A stretch of DNA of 64,000 nucleotides from RPQJ01 sp963754535 (lineage in GTDB: Bacteria; Pseudomonadota; Gammaproteobacteria; Steroidobacterales; Steroidobacteraceae): NCBI GenBank assembly GCA_963754535.1, contig CAVWGG010000016.1, positions 104,635 through 168,634 of the forward strand. The letters are read 5' to 3'. Position numbers and translations under genes: made by a program. Positions 17,415 to 26,667 of the stretch are shown piece by piece; position 1 is the stretch's first letter, and each line of letters starts with the position of its first letter. The notes under the pieces were generated by a model that made no database searches, was not told the origin of the DNA, and worked only from the letters and a program-made list of their open reading frames with translations.

Positions 17415-17911
17415 GGGGCCGTGTCGATCCATTCGAGCAGCAACTCGAACGCGCCCGCCTGCTTGTCACTGACCATCAAACCGAGCTGGCGGACCTTCCC
17501 GGGATCGAGCGGACCGGCGCCCGTGACAGGGCGACCGCGAAAGCTGGCGACGAAGCTCGCGACCGGCAATTCGACTTCGGCCCACTCGCCGCGCGGCGGC
17601 TGGAAGCGCGCCTGGTATTGCACGCCATCGAAGCCGTCATCCGTGCGCGCGGTGAATTTGTAGTGACGGCCGTCGCCGCGGCAACGCACGACGAAAGCTT
17701 GCGCGCCCGCCGTGTTCCACGTGCGTGGTTCCGTGCGCACCGACGCGAAGCCACCGCCGTGCTGCAGCGATACGACACCGCTGTAACATGCAATGCCGCG
17801 CGAATACGGCTGCAGCATGCTCTGCGAGACGCCGCCCATCACCACGTCGTCGATGGGATGCCAGTCCGTCGTCGCGCCCTCGTCAGCGAAATCGATCAGC
17901 CGTTCAGCCAA
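17411..17911 (-). CDS. CIA30 / NDUFAF1-family protein
   Basis: 166 residues. The signature is WHPIDDVVMGGVSQSML at the N-terminus, then a galactose-binding-like jelly-roll (AFVVRCRGDGRHYKFTARTDD, EWAEVELPVASF). This is the complex I intermediate-associated protein 30 family. In mitochondria it aids complex I assembly; the bacterial role is unproven. No nuo genes are in the window. It overlaps the alcohol dehydrogenase gene upstream by 8 bp, suggesting one transcript. Confidence 0.9.
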   Translation of the reverse strand: MAERLIDFADEGATTDWHPIDDVVMGGVSQSMLQPYSRGIACYSGVVSLQHGGGFASVRTEPRTWNTAGAQAFVVRCRGDGRHYKFTARTDDGFDGVQYQARFQPPRGEWAEVELPVASFVASFRGRPVTGAGPLDPGKVRQLGLMVSDKQAGAFELLLEWIDTAP

Positions 17912-19034
17912 TCTCGATCACCTGCCGGATCGACGCGCCGGCGGCGAGCCGGTCGAACGCGCCGTTGATGTCATCGAGACGGATGCGCTCGCTCAGCAGC
18001 TTGTCCACCGGCAGTCGTCCTGCACGGTACCACTCGATGTACTGCGGGATATCACGCTCGGGCACGCAGCTGCCGAGGTAGCTGCCCTTCAGCGTTCGCT
18101 CCTCGGCGACGAGGCTGACGTGCGAGAACGAGACCTGCTGCTGCGGATGCGGCAGTCCCGCGGACACCGTCGTGCCGCCTCGGCGTGTCACGCGGTAGGC
18201 GAGCTCGAGCGCGCGTGCCGAGCCCGCCATCTCGAACGCAAAGGCGACACCGCCGCCGGTCGCTTCGCGCACGCGGTCGACGCAGTCCGGTTCTGCCGCG
18301 TTGACGGTCAGCGTGGCGCCGAGTTCGCGCGCCTTGGCCAGTTTCGACGCATTGAGGTCGATTGCGACGATCGACCTGGCTTCGAGCATGTGTCCTGCCA
18401 GCAGTGCGGCGAGGCCGACGCCGCCCAGCCCGATCACCGCGAGCGACGAGTGCTTTGGCATGGCTGCCGTGTTGACCACCGCGCCTACGCCCGTGATGAC
18501 TGCGCAGCCGAAAAGGGCCGCTTCCGCGAATGGCAGCGTGGGATCGACCCGCACCAGCGAGCGGCGCGACACCGTCGTCCACTCGGCAAAGCCGGACACG
18601 CCCAGGTGATGATTGACCGGCGCACCGTGCTGGCAGAGCCGGCGCTCGCCGGACAGCAGCGTGCCCGCGGTGTTCGATGCGAGTCCGGGCTCGCACAACG
18701 CAGGCCGGCCCGCGACGCAGGGGCCGCACACGCCGCAGCTCGGCACGAACGACGCGACGACGTGATCGCCCCGCTGCAGGTCCGTCACGCCGTGGCCGAC
18801 TTCTTCGACCACGCCCGCCATCTCGTGGCCGAGCACCATGGGCAGCGGACGTGGCCGGTTGCCGTCGATCACCGAGAGATCGGAATGGCAGAGCCCCGCG
18901 GCCCGCACGCGGACCAGCACTTCGCCGGGTCCCGGTGGCGCGAGATCGAACTCTTCGATCACGAGCGGCCTGGATTGGGCGTAGGGGCCGGGACGACCCA
19001 GCTCGCGCAGCACGGCGGCCTTGGTTTTGATCAT
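17904..19034 (-). CDS. Zinc-dependent alcohol dehydrogenase (MDR)
   Basis: 376 residues. Catalytic zinc ligands are visible in GLCHSD and GHEMAG, and the structural zinc cysteines in SCGVCGPCVAGRPALC. The NAD motif is AVIGLGGVGLAALLAG. Length and motifs fit class III-like or aryl-alcohol dehydrogenases, oxidising a primary or aromatic alcohol or S-hydroxymethyl-glutathione-like adduct. The substrate is unknown. The ATG at 19034 opens directly on the conserved IKTKAAVLRELG. First gene of a two-gene leftward unit with CIA30. Confidence 0.93.
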   Translation of the reverse strand: MIKTKAAVLRELGRPGPYAQSRPLVIEEFDLAPPGPGEVLVRVRAAGLCHSDLSVIDGNRPRPLPMVLGHEMAGVVEEVGHGVTDLQRGDHVVASFVPSCGVCGPCVAGRPALCEPGLASNTAGTLLSGERRLCQHGAPVNHHLGVSGFAEWTTVSRRSLVRVDPTLPFAEAALFGCAVITGVGAVVNTAAMPKHSSLAVIGLGGVGLAALLAGHMLEARSIVAIDLNASKLAKARELGATLTVNAAEPDCVDRVREATGGGVAFAFEMAGSARALELAYRVTRRGGTTVSAGLPHPQQQVSFSHVSLVAEERTLKGSYLGSCVPERDIPQYIEWYRAGRLPVDKLLSERIRLDDINGAFDRLAAGASIRQVIEIG

Positions 19035-19121
19035 GGGTCGAGCGTAGCCCAAGCGCGCCGCCACCCTCCACTGCAATAATGCGTGCGCCGACAGACCAGT
19101 GCGCCGTTGGAGTAAGACAAC

Positions 19122-19601
19122 ATGACCATAGACGCAGCGGCGGCGAAGCCGCTACCCACGCGCCGCGACGAGTTTCCCGTCCTGCGCACCATCACCACGC
19201 GCTGGATGGACAATGACCAGTATGGCCACGTCAACAACGTCGTGTACTACTCGTACTTCGACACGGCCGTGAACGGTTACCTGATCGAAGCGAGCGGTTG
19301 CGACGTGCGCGAGCTGCCGGCCATCGGCATCGTCGCGGAGACGAGCTGCAAGTTCATGAGCGAGCTGAGCTTTCCGGACACGGTCTACGCCGGGCTCGCG
19401 CTCGAGCGGCTCGGCAACTCGAGCGTCGTGTACCGCATCGGCTTGTTCCGTAACCAGGCGACCGAACCCGCCGCCATCGGCCGGTTCGTGCACGTGTACG
19501 TCGACAGCACGACCCGACGTCCGGTGCCGATTCCGCCGCAGGTGCATGCGGCGTTGAAGACGCTGGACGAGGGCTACGCCGGGTTTGCGGCAATACCGTG
19601 A
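19122..19601 (+). CDS. Hot-dog fold acyl-CoA thioesterase (4HBT type)
   Basis: 159 residues with a single hot-dog domain. The key segment is TTRWMDNDQYGHVNNVVYYSYFDTAVN, where the Asp in the first turn and the HVNN helix match 4-hydroxybenzoyl-CoA thioesterase-like enzymes. It should hydrolyse a short or medium acyl-CoA. GGAG about 10 nt upstream supports the start. It is divergent from the alcohol dehydrogenase gene and precedes cmoA. Confidence 0.92.
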   Translation: MTIDAAAAKPLPTRRDEFPVLRTITTRWMDNDQYGHVNNVVYYSYFDTAVNGYLIEASGCDVRELPAIGIVAETSCKFMSELSFPDTVYAGLALERLGNSSVVYRIGLFRNQATEPAAIGRFVHVYVDSTTRRPVPIPPQVHAALKTLDEGYAGFAAIP

Positions 19602-19695
19602 GTGCAATGATGGCGCACGGCCACGGGTTTCCCACGATATGGCCGAGCATGGCGATCGTCCCAGAATCGGGCCGGACTCCGAAGCTCAGGAAAAC

Positions 19696-20439
19696 ATGGC
19701 AATGAGGAACGAACCGACCAAGGACCGAGTTTTTGCGGAAGAACGCGAGGCCATCGCCGACTTCCGCTTCGGCGCCGAAGTTGCACAGGTCTTCGATGAC
19801 ATGCTGTCGCGATCGGTGCCTTTCTACGGTGAAATCCAGCGCATGGTCGCGGAGCTTGCCCAGGACGTCGTCGTGCCCGGCAGCAGCGTCTACGACCTGG
19901 GCTGCTCGACCGGCACGACGATGCTGCTGCTCGACCGGGCGCTGCCCGAGGACGTGAACTTCATCGGTGTCGATGACTCCCGCGACATGCTCGTCAAGTG
20001 CGAGGAGAAGCTGCGCGAACTCCAGGTCAAGCGCAAGGTGAGTCTGGAGTGCACCGACCTGCATCAGGGCGTCGAGATCAAGGACGCATCGCTCGTCACG
20101 ATGGTGCTGACGTTGCAGTTCCTGCGGCCGCTGCATCGCGAGCGGCTGATCGGCGACATCTACAAGGGCCTGCGGGAGAACGGCGGCCTGATCCTGGTCG
20201 AGAAAGTGCTCGGCGAGGACTCGCATTTCAACCGTCTCTTCATCAAGCACTACTACGACTACAAGCGGCGCAATGGTTACTCGGAGACCGAGATCGCGCA
20301 GAAGCGCGAGGCGCTCGAGAACGTCCTGATCCCGTACAAGCTCCTCGAAAACCGGGAGTTGCTGCTGAAGGCCGGCTTCCGCTACGTGGACGTGTTCTTC
20401 AAGTGGTACAACTTCTGCGGCATCGTCGCGATCAAGTGA
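19696..20439 (+). CDS. cmoA: Carboxy-S-adenosyl-L-methionine synthase
   Basis: 247 residues. A class I SAM-binding fold with motif VYDLGCSTGTTMLLL and the CmoA-typical stretches RSVPFYGEIQRM, TLQFLRPLHRERL, YYDYKRRNGYSETEIAQKREALENVLIP. It converts SAM and prephenate into carboxy-SAM for modification of tRNA wobble uridine (cmo5U). A chorismate mutase gene, making prephenate, lies two genes downstream, which fits the substrate need. CmoB, the partner enzyme, is not in the window. The ATG at 19696 follows an AGGAAAA purine run. Confidence 0.93.
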   Translation: MAMRNEPTKDRVFAEEREAIADFRFGAEVAQVFDDMLSRSVPFYGEIQRMVAELAQDVVVPGSSVYDLGCSTGTTMLLLDRALPEDVNFIGVDDSRDMLVKCEEKLRELQVKRKVSLECTDLHQGVEIKDASLVTMVLTLQFLRPLHRERLIGDIYKGLRENGGLILVEKVLGEDSHFNRLFIKHYYDYKRRNGYSETEIAQKREALENVLIPYKLLENRELLLKAGFRYVDVFFKWYNFCGIVAIK

Positions 20440-20443
20440 CGCC

Positions 20444-21160
20444 ATGATGCTGGCAAATATCGGCGATTTCCTGTTTCGGTTCCGCAACCTGATCTTTCCG
20501 CTGTGCCTGCCGCTGGCGCTGCTCCCGGGGCCGCCGCTGTTCGGTAACGTGCTGGTAGCGGCGACGACGGGGTTCCTGATCGCGGCGACGGGAGAAGCGG
20601 TCCGGGCGGGCACCATCGGTCTGCAGTACATCGTGCGCGGCGGCAAAGACCGGCGCGTGTACGCGAAGGATCTCGTCACCGGGGGTCTGTACGCGCACAC
20701 GCGGAATCCGATGTACGTCGGCAACATGCTGATCCTGGTCGGACTCGCCGTCGCCTCGAATTCCTGGACTTGCGTAGCAGTGGCGATCCCGTTCTACGCG
20801 TTCGTATGCGCCGCGATCGTGGCCGCCGAGGAACGTTACCTGCGGGGGCGGTTCGGCGCCGATTTCGACGCGTACTGTCACGACGTGCCGCGCTGGCTGC
20901 CGCGTCTGCCGGGCATCGGCGCCACGCTCGCAGACCATAGCTTCAACTGGCGGCGAGTCGTGCTCAAGGAATACGGCACGCCGACCGGTTGGGTCCTGGC
21001 CTGGGGCGTACTCGTGTTCTGGAACCTCACCCGGTCCGACGGCGGCACGGACGCTCATCACCCGGCCGTGAGTGCCGTCGCCGTCATCGTGGCTGCAATG
21101 CTGGTGTTCTGGATATTCGCGCGGATCGTGAAGAAGTCGCAACGCTGGGGCAAGGTGTGA
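20444..21160 (+). CDS. Membrane isoprenylcysteine/phospholipid methyltransferase-like protein
   Basis: 238 residues with several membrane helices. The conserved SAM-binding core of the ICMT/PEMT family is present: GLYAHTRNPMYVGNMLILVGLA followed by EERYLRGRFGADFDAYCHDVPRW. The methyl acceptor is unknown in most bacterial members. It lies 4 nt after cmoA; its TGA overlaps the GTG of the chorismate mutase gene, so the three form an operon. Another ATG immediately follows at 20447. Confidence 0.87.
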   Translation: MMLANIGDFLFRFRNLIFPLCLPLALLPGPPLFGNVLVAATTGFLIAATGEAVRAGTIGLQYIVRGGKDRRVYAKDLVTGGLYAHTRNPMYVGNMLILVGLAVASNSWTCVAVAIPFYAFVCAAIVAAEERYLRGRFGADFDAYCHDVPRWLPRLPGIGATLADHSFNWRRVVLKEYGTPTGWVLAWGVLVFWNLTRSDGGTDAHHPAVSAVAVIVAAMLVFWIFARIVKKSQRWGKV

Positions 21161-21480
21161 GCGACCACACGTCGCGCAGTGTTGTGCCGCAGGCAAGTCC
21201 GTCCGAGCCGCGGTTGGAAGCATTACAGGCGCTGCGCCTGAGGATCGACCAGCAGGATAGGAACATCCTGCAGGCCATCGAGCAGCGCGGTCGCATCGTC
21301 GAGGAGATTCTGGCGCTCAAGCAGATGGCCGGCTTCCCGGCGTTCGACGCGATTCGCGAGCGGCAACTGCTCGAGCGCCTGCATGCGACGTATCGCGGTC
21401 CCTACCAGTGGCAGGAAGTGGAGCGACTTTTTCGTACGCTGCTCGAGATGTCGCGAACATTGCCGGTGCCGACGCGCTGA
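21157..21480 (+). CDS. Chorismate mutase, AroQ type
   Basis: 107 residues, mostly one long helical domain: LRLRIDQQDRNILQAIEQRGRIVEEILALKQ, then IRERQLLERL and VERLFRTLLEMSR. These match the three-helix AroQ fold that rearranges chorismate to prephenate, with Arg, Lys and Gln positions in the expected helices. No prephenate dehydratase or dehydrogenase domain is fused. The GTG at 21157 overlaps the preceding stop. Proximity to cmoA, which needs prephenate, may be meaningful. Confidence 0.85.
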   Translation: MSDHTSRSVVPQASPSEPRLEALQALRLRIDQQDRNILQAIEQRGRIVEEILALKQMAGFPAFDAIRERQLLERLHATYRGPYQWQEVERLFRTLLEMSRTLPVPTR

Positions 21481-21622
21481 TCAGTCAATCAACCGCCGTG
21501 CGTGCCACGGTGATACTGGCCGGGACCGGCCAGGACGAGTGCCTGCAAGCCTCGCGACCGATGCCTCGCACGCCGCGTGCCCGCGTTGCGCAATGTCACG
21601 CGCGCAAGAGACGTGCGGACGC

Positions 21623-22126
21623 TCAGCTCTCCAGGATCTGCCGTCCCTTCTGGATCGCGAGAGCGCCGCTGCGCACCACTTCGAGCACCTCGCCGAAGTT
21701 CGCGACCTCCGCCATGAAGCGGTTGATGTCGGCCTCGCTGCTGGTGAGTTCGATCGTGAAGCTGTCTGCCGCATCCCAGAGCACGCGGCCGCCCGCACGC
21801 TGAGTGGCCGACCAGAGCGATCCGACCTGGGTTGCCTTGGCCTTGACCTTGATCAGCAGCAGCTCGCGCTCGAAGTGCTCCTCGCGCGTGACGTCCTCGA
21901 CGCCGACCACGTCCACGAGCTTCAGCGACTGCTGGGTGATCTGGTGGATCACGGCGTCGTTGCCGGTCGTCACCAACGTCAGGCGCGAGACCGTGGGATC
22001 GTCCGTCGCCGCCACGTTCAGCGATTCGATGTTGTAGCCGCGGGTCGAGAACAGGCCTGCCACGCGGGTCAGCGCGCCGGATTCGTTCTGCAGGGTGATG
22101 GCGATGATGTGGCGCTGGCTTGGCAC
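21623..22126 (-). CDS. ilvN: Acetolactate synthase small (regulatory) subunit
   Basis: 167 residues. An N-terminal ACT domain (HIIAITLQNESGALTRVAGLFSTRGYNIESLNVAATDD) is followed by the IlvN/IlvH C-terminal domain (ERELLLIKVKA, SFTIELTSSEADINRFMA). It activates the catalytic subunit and confers valine feedback inhibition. GTG at 22126 is chosen by matching family length; the frame stays open far upstream. Unusually, it is transcribed away from the large-subunit gene rather than downstream of it. Confidence 0.94.
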   Translation of the reverse strand: MPSQRHIIAITLQNESGALTRVAGLFSTRGYNIESLNVAATDDPTVSRLTLVTTGNDAVIHQITQQSLKLVDVVGVEDVTREEHFERELLLIKVKAKATQVGSLWSATQRAGGRVLWDAADSFTIELTSSEADINRFMAEVANFGEVLEVVRSGALAIQKGRQILES

Positions 22127-22313
22127 GGCGGGCTCCCGGAAACGGTATCTATCATGATTCTGTTGTGAAAACCGACAGCGAGGCGACCGGGTTCCGAAGC
22201 CCCAGAATAGGGGATCGGATAGTAGCCGCCTAGATGGACGCGCGGCCGCGGCGGCTGTTAGTCTCGTTTGCAGCGCAACATAACCGTTCCACACCTGTTT
22301 CAACGAGTCCGCC

Positions 22314-24179
22314 GTGAACAGCATCGCCGCCAGTCCCTTGCCGACCACTCCGCCCGCGCACCCGCGGACCGGCCAGTCCATGAGCGGCGCGGAAATCATC
22401 GTGCAGGTGCTGGCGGACGAAGGCGTCGACACCATTTTCGGCTACAGCGGCGGCGCGATCCTGCCGACGTACGATGCGATCTTCCGCCACAACGACCAGC
22501 AATCGAAGCTCGCCGAGGGCGCGCGCCCGATGCCGCTGATCGTGCCGGCGAACGAGCAGGGCGCGGGTTTCATGGCAGCCGGCTACGCGCGGGCGAGCGG
22601 CAAGGTCGGCGTCTGCGTCGTGACGTCGGGGCCTGGCGCTACCAACACGGTCACGCCGGTGCGCGACTGCGCCGCGGATTCGATCCCGATCGTCGTCATC
22701 TGCGGCCAGGTCGGCACGTCCGCGATCGGCACCGATGCGTTCCAGGAAGCGCCCGTCTCCAACATCATGGGTGCGGTCGCAAAGCACTGCTTCCTCGTCA
22801 CCGACCCAGCCAAGCTCGAAGCCACCGTGCGCACTGCGTTCGAGATCGCGCGCTCGGGCCGTCCCGGTCCGGTCGTGATCGACATCCCGAAGGACGTCCA
22901 GAACTGGGCCGGCACGTACCAGGGCAGCGGACTGCTGCCTATGCGTGGCTACCACGCGCGCATGCAGGCATTGCGCCATCGGACGCTCGAGGACGGTCAC
23001 GCGGCGAAGTTTTTCCAGATGCTCGGCGAGGCCGAACGTCCGCTGATCTACGCCGGCGGCGGCGTCATCCACAGCGAGGCGGCGGACGAGTTGCGCGCCT
23101 TCGCACACGATTTCGGCATTCCCGTCGTCACCACGCTGATGGGCATCGGTACGTACGACACGACGGAGCCGCTCTCGCTGCACATGCTCGGCATGCACGG
23201 CACCGCGTTCGCGAACTACGCGGTGGACGACTGCGATTTCCTGCTCTGCCTCGGCGCCCGCTTCGACGACCGTGTCGCGGGCGTGCCGGCGAAGTTCGCG
23301 CGCAACGCGAAGCGCATTGCGCACATGGACGTCGACGCGTCGGAGATCAACAAGGTCAAGCGCGTGCAGTGGAGCCATGTCGGCCTGCTGCGTCCGGCCC
23401 TCGAAAAGCTGCGCCTGCACGGCAAGGCAGCAGGGTTCGAGCGCGACTGGTCGCCGTGGCACGCGCACGTCGCCGAACTCAAGCGCCGTCACGCGATGAA
23501 TTACGATCGTGACAGCGAGCTGATCCAGCCGTACTACGTGATCGAGGAGATCAACCGTCTGACGCGCGGCGAAGCCGTGATCGCGACCGGCGTCGGCCAG
23601 CACCAGATGTGGGCGGCGCAGTACTTCGATTTCCGTGAGCCGCGCCTGTGGCTAACCTCTGGCAGCATGGGCACGATGGGGTTCGGCCTGCCCGCGGCGA
23701 TCGGTGCGCAGTTCGCGCGTCGCGACAAGCTCGTGATCGACATCGACGGCGACGCCAGCATCCGCATGAACCTCGGCGAACTCGAGACCGTCACCACCTA
23801 CGACCTGCCAATCAAGGTCGTCGTGCTGAACAACTTCGGCGACGGCATGGTCAAGCAGTGGCAGAAGCTGTTCTTCAAGGGCCGTTTGTCGGCCAGCGAC
23901 AAGTCGCTGCACAAGAAGGACTTCGTGAAGGCTGCGCAGGCAGACGGCTACCAGTTCGCCGTGCGGCTCGACCGCAAGGCCGACGTGCCGCGAGTGGTGA
24001 AGGAATTCATCGAGTTCAAGGGCCCGGCCTTCCTCGAAGTGATCATCGATACGGAAGCGGGCGTGTACCCGATGGTCGGCCCCGGCCAGGCCTACGACGA
24101 AATGATCACGGGCGATTTCATCGAATCGCGCGAGGCCAACAGGACGACGGCGGAGCCTGGCGCTTCCGAGATGTTCTGA
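22314..24179 (+). CDS. ilvB: Acetolactate synthase large (catalytic) subunit
   Basis: 621 residues, a ThDP-dependent enzyme condensing pyruvate to acetolactate for valine and leucine, or pyruvate with 2-oxobutyrate for isoleucine. The catalytic Glu is in VPANEQGAGFMAAGYARA, the FAD/central domain includes GVIHSEAADEL, and the ThDP motif spans IDIDGDASIRMN to NNFGDGMVKQW. The start is GTG. Divergent from ilvN with 187 bp between them. ilvA for the isoleucine branch is about 17 kb away in the same window. Confidence 0.96.
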   Translation: MNSIAASPLPTTPPAHPRTGQSMSGAEIIVQVLADEGVDTIFGYSGGAILPTYDAIFRHNDQQSKLAEGARPMPLIVPANEQGAGFMAAGYARASGKVGVCVVTSGPGATNTVTPVRDCAADSIPIVVICGQVGTSAIGTDAFQEAPVSNIMGAVAKHCFLVTDPAKLEATVRTAFEIARSGRPGPVVIDIPKDVQNWAGTYQGSGLLPMRGYHARMQALRHRTLEDGHAAKFFQMLGEAERPLIYAGGGVIHSEAADELRAFAHDFGIPVVTTLMGIGTYDTTEPLSLHMLGMHGTAFANYAVDDCDFLLCLGARFDDRVAGVPAKFARNAKRIAHMDVDASEINKVKRVQWSHVGLLRPALEKLRLHGKAAGFERDWSPWHAHVAELKRRHAMNYDRDSELIQPYYVIEEINRLTRGEAVIATGVGQHQMWAAQYFDFREPRLWLTSGSMGTMGFGLPAAIGAQFARRDKLVIDIDGDASIRMNLGELETVTTYDLPIKVVVLNNFGDGMVKQWQKLFFKGRLSASDKSLHKKDFVKAAQADGYQFAVRLDRKADVPRVVKEFIEFKGPAFLEVIIDTEAGVYPMVGPGQAYDEMITGDFIESREANRTTAEPGASEMF

Positions 24180-24204
24180 CGCGCCCGTTGCGGCAGCGGC
24201 GCGC

Positions 24205-25476
24205 ATGACTTCGTCCTCCTCCCGCCCGCACCCGCCGACGTTCGCAGAAGCTGCTCGTTTCTGGGCAAAGCTTGGCTTCATTTCGTTCGGTGGTCCCGCC
24301 GGCCAGATCGCCGTCATGCACCGTGAAGTCGTCGATCGTCGCCGCTGGCTCCCCGAACGCGAGTTCACGCGCGCGCTGAACTTCTGCATGTTGCTGCCCG
24401 GGCCCGAAGCGCTGCAGCTGGCGATCTTCCTCGGCTGGAAAATGCACGGCATCCGCGGCGGTCTCGTTGCGGGTCTCGGCTTCATCACTCCAGCCGTGCT
24501 GCTGCTGTTTGTGCTCTCGTATGTCTACGTGGCCCACGGGTCGCTGTCCTGGATTTCGGCCCTGCTGTATGGACTGAAGGCCGCCGTCGTCGCGCTGGTG
24601 CTGCAGGCGCTGGTGCGCATCGCTCGCCGCTCGCTGCAGTCCTCGCCGCACGTCCTGCTCGCGCTCGCATCGTTCGTGGCGCTCGAGTTCGCACGCGTAC
24701 CGTTTCCCTTTGTCCTGCTGGTCGCGGCGGCGATGGGCGCGTACCTGGCACGTCACGCACAGTCGAAGGAGGGGGCCGCTGCGGACGCGACACCTGCGCG
24801 CGGAGCTCAGCCCGTCAAGGTGGCTGTGGTCGGTCTCGCGCTCTGGTTGATTCCGCTGCTCACCGTGATCGCCACGCTGGGTGGCAGCTCGCTGTGGACG
24901 TCCATCTACCTGTTCTTCACGAAAGCCGCGCTGGTCACTTTCGGCGGCGCATATGCCGTGCTCGGCTACGTCACGAACCAGCTGGTCGACACGCTTGCGT
25001 GGGTAACGGCCGAGCAGTCGGTCGCGGGTCTTGCGCTGGCGGAGACCACGCCCGGCCCGCTGGTCATCGTGCTGCAGTTCATGGGGTTCATGGCTGGCTG
25101 GAACCAGCCCGGACCGTTGTCGCCGTTCGGCTCGGCGCTGCTTGCTGGCGCGCTCGCGACGTGGGCGACGTTCCTGCCGTCCTTCCTGTTCATCCTGCTC
25201 GGGGCGCCCTACGTCGAGCGACTCACTCGCAACGCGCGCATCGAAGGCGCCCTGGGTGCGATCACTGCGGCTGTCGTCGGTGTGATCGCAACGCTGGCGC
25301 TGCTGCTCGCCCAAGTCGTGCTGTTTCCGGGTGGATGGCGCGCCACGCCGGACTGGGATGCCGTGCTGATCGCCCTGGCGGCGTGGTTCCTGCTCGAGCG
25401 CGCGCGCTGGCCGCTCGGGCCCGTCCTGCTCGCGGCCGCAGCGAGTGGACTATTCCTGCGGCTGCTGCAGCAGTGA
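24205..25476 (+). CDS. chrA: Chromate ion transporter (CHR family)
   Basis: 423 residues with two homologous CHR domains. The first carries FISFGGPAGQIAVMHREVV and FCMLLPGPEALQLAIFLGW; the second carries TFGGAYAVLGYV and LAETTPGPLVIVLQFMGF. Around ten membrane helices are apparent. The family exports chromate or related oxyanions. No chrB regulator lies next to it, so actual chromate resistance is uncertain. It starts 25 nt after ilvB and overlaps the convergent thioredoxin-fold gene by 27 bp. Confidence 0.92.
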   Translation: MTSSSSRPHPPTFAEAARFWAKLGFISFGGPAGQIAVMHREVVDRRRWLPEREFTRALNFCMLLPGPEALQLAIFLGWKMHGIRGGLVAGLGFITPAVLLLFVLSYVYVAHGSLSWISALLYGLKAAVVALVLQALVRIARRSLQSSPHVLLALASFVALEFARVPFPFVLLVAAAMGAYLARHAQSKEGAAADATPARGAQPVKVAVVGLALWLIPLLTVIATLGGSSLWTSIYLFFTKAALVTFGGAYAVLGYVTNQLVDTLAWVTAEQSVAGLALAETTPGPLVIVLQFMGFMAGWNQPGPLSPFGSALLAGALATWATFLPSFLFILLGAPYVERLTRNARIEGALGAITAAVVGVIATLALLLAQVVLFPGGWRATPDWDAVLIALAAWFLLERARWPLGPVLLAAAASGLFLRLLQQ

Positions 25477-26130
25477 ATCGAGCCGCTGCTGGAAGACCTC
25501 GAAGGGCTGGGCTCCGGCAATCACTTCGCCCTCGAACTCGCCGTTGACGACGCGACCGATCACGAACGACGGCGTCGATGCGATGCCGCTCGACGCAGCC
25601 AGTGCCGCATCGGCACGCACCGCCTTCAGCACTGCGGGATCGGCACGGCAGGCTTCGAAACGTTGGGTATCCAGTCCGAACGTACCTGCCAGCTCGGCAT
25701 AGCGCTCATGTCCCAGGAGTGACTGGTCGCGGAACAGTGCTTCGCGGTACTCCCAGAACTTGCCCTGCTGTCCTGCGCAGCGTGCAGCCACGGCGGCGGG
25801 CAGGGCAAACGCATGGAACGGCAGCGGCAGGTCGCGCGTTGCGAACCGGACCTTGCCGGTGTCGACGTAGCGTTCACGCAGCAGCGGCCAGGTGTCGCGG
25901 GCGAACCGCGCGCAGTAGGGGCACTGCAGGTCGGTGAACTCGATGATCATGACCTGTGCATCGGCGGAGCCCAGGATGCGCTGGTCGACCTGCGGGGCGG
26001 TTGTCGTCGCCGAAGGGGCCGCGGGCGGCTCTGAGGTCCGGGCGCTCGACGCGCAGCCGGCTGCGCTGGCCAGTGCGACAAGGGCTGGCACGAGCAGCGC
26101 CCGGAGGCGCGACGAAAGATTCCTTTGCAT
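25450..26130 (-). CDS. DsbA-like thiol:disulfide lipoprotein
   Basis: 226 residues. A lipoprotein signal ends in ALASAAGC, then comes a linker rich in Ala, Pro and Thr, then a thioredoxin fold with active site CPYC in EFTDLQCPYCARF. The cis-Pro loop is GIASTPSFVIG. This matches DsbA/BdbD-type oxidoreductases (thioredoxin_4), which form or shuffle disulfides outside the cytoplasm. The ATG at 26130 begins the signal peptide. It converges on chrA with overlapping 3' ends. Confidence 0.92.
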   Translation of the reverse strand: MQRNLSSRLRALLVPALVALASAAGCASSARTSEPPAAPSATTTAPQVDQRILGSADAQVMIIEFTDLQCPYCARFARDTWPLLRERYVDTGKVRFATRDLPLPFHAFALPAAVAARCAGQQGKFWEYREALFRDQSLLGHERYAELAGTFGLDTQRFEACRADPAVLKAVRADAALAASSGIASTPSFVIGRVVNGEFEGEVIAGAQPFEVFQQRLDSLLQQPQE

Positions 26131-26209
26131 GGGGTGCGAGCCTGCGTCGGAAACCGGTTGACCGCAAGTGTCGCCGCCCGGAACGTGATGTCCGCGGTAA
26201 TATCGGCGC

Positions 26210-26629
26210 ATGAAATACCTGCACACGATGGTCCGCGTCACCGACATCGACGCCTCGCTCAGGTTTTACTGTGATGCGCTCGGGCTGCGCGAACTGCGTC
26301 GCACCGAGTATCCCAAGGGCCGCTTCACGCTCGTCTTCCTGGCCGCGCCCGGAGACGACGACGCGCAGGTCGAGCTCACCTACAACTGGGACCGCGAGGA
26401 GTACGGCACCGGTCGCGCCTTCGGTCACCTCGCGTACGAGGTCGACGACGTCTACGAGTCGTGCCGTCGACTCATGCAGCACGGCGTCACGATCAACCGC
26501 CCGCCGCGCGATGGTCGCATGGCGTTCGTGAGGTCGCCGGACAACATTTCGATCGAGCTGTTGCAGAAAGGCGCGGCACAGCCGCCGGCCGAGCCTTGGG
26601 TGAGCATGCCGAACACCGGCGTCTGGTGA
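26210..26629 (+). CDS. gloA: Lactoylglutathione lyase (glyoxalase I)
   Basis: 139 residues with two VOC modules in tandem. The metal ligands appear as His5 (YLHTMVRV), Glu in QVELTYNW, His in FGHLAYEV and Glu in ISIELLQ. Family-specific segments FYCDALGLRELRR and YPKGRFTLVFL are present. It converts the methylglyoxal-glutathione hemithioacetal to lactoylglutathione. A stand-alone gene, divergent from the DsbA-like gene. Confidence 0.96.
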   Translation: MKYLHTMVRVTDIDASLRFYCDALGLRELRRTEYPKGRFTLVFLAAPGDDDAQVELTYNWDREEYGTGRAFGHLAYEVDDVYESCRRLMQHGVTINRPPRDGRMAFVRSPDNISIELLQKGAAQPPAEPWVSMPNTGVW

Positions 26630-26667
26630 CCGCATCACGGCTGCGGAGGGCGCCGGGTTCGTCGCCG

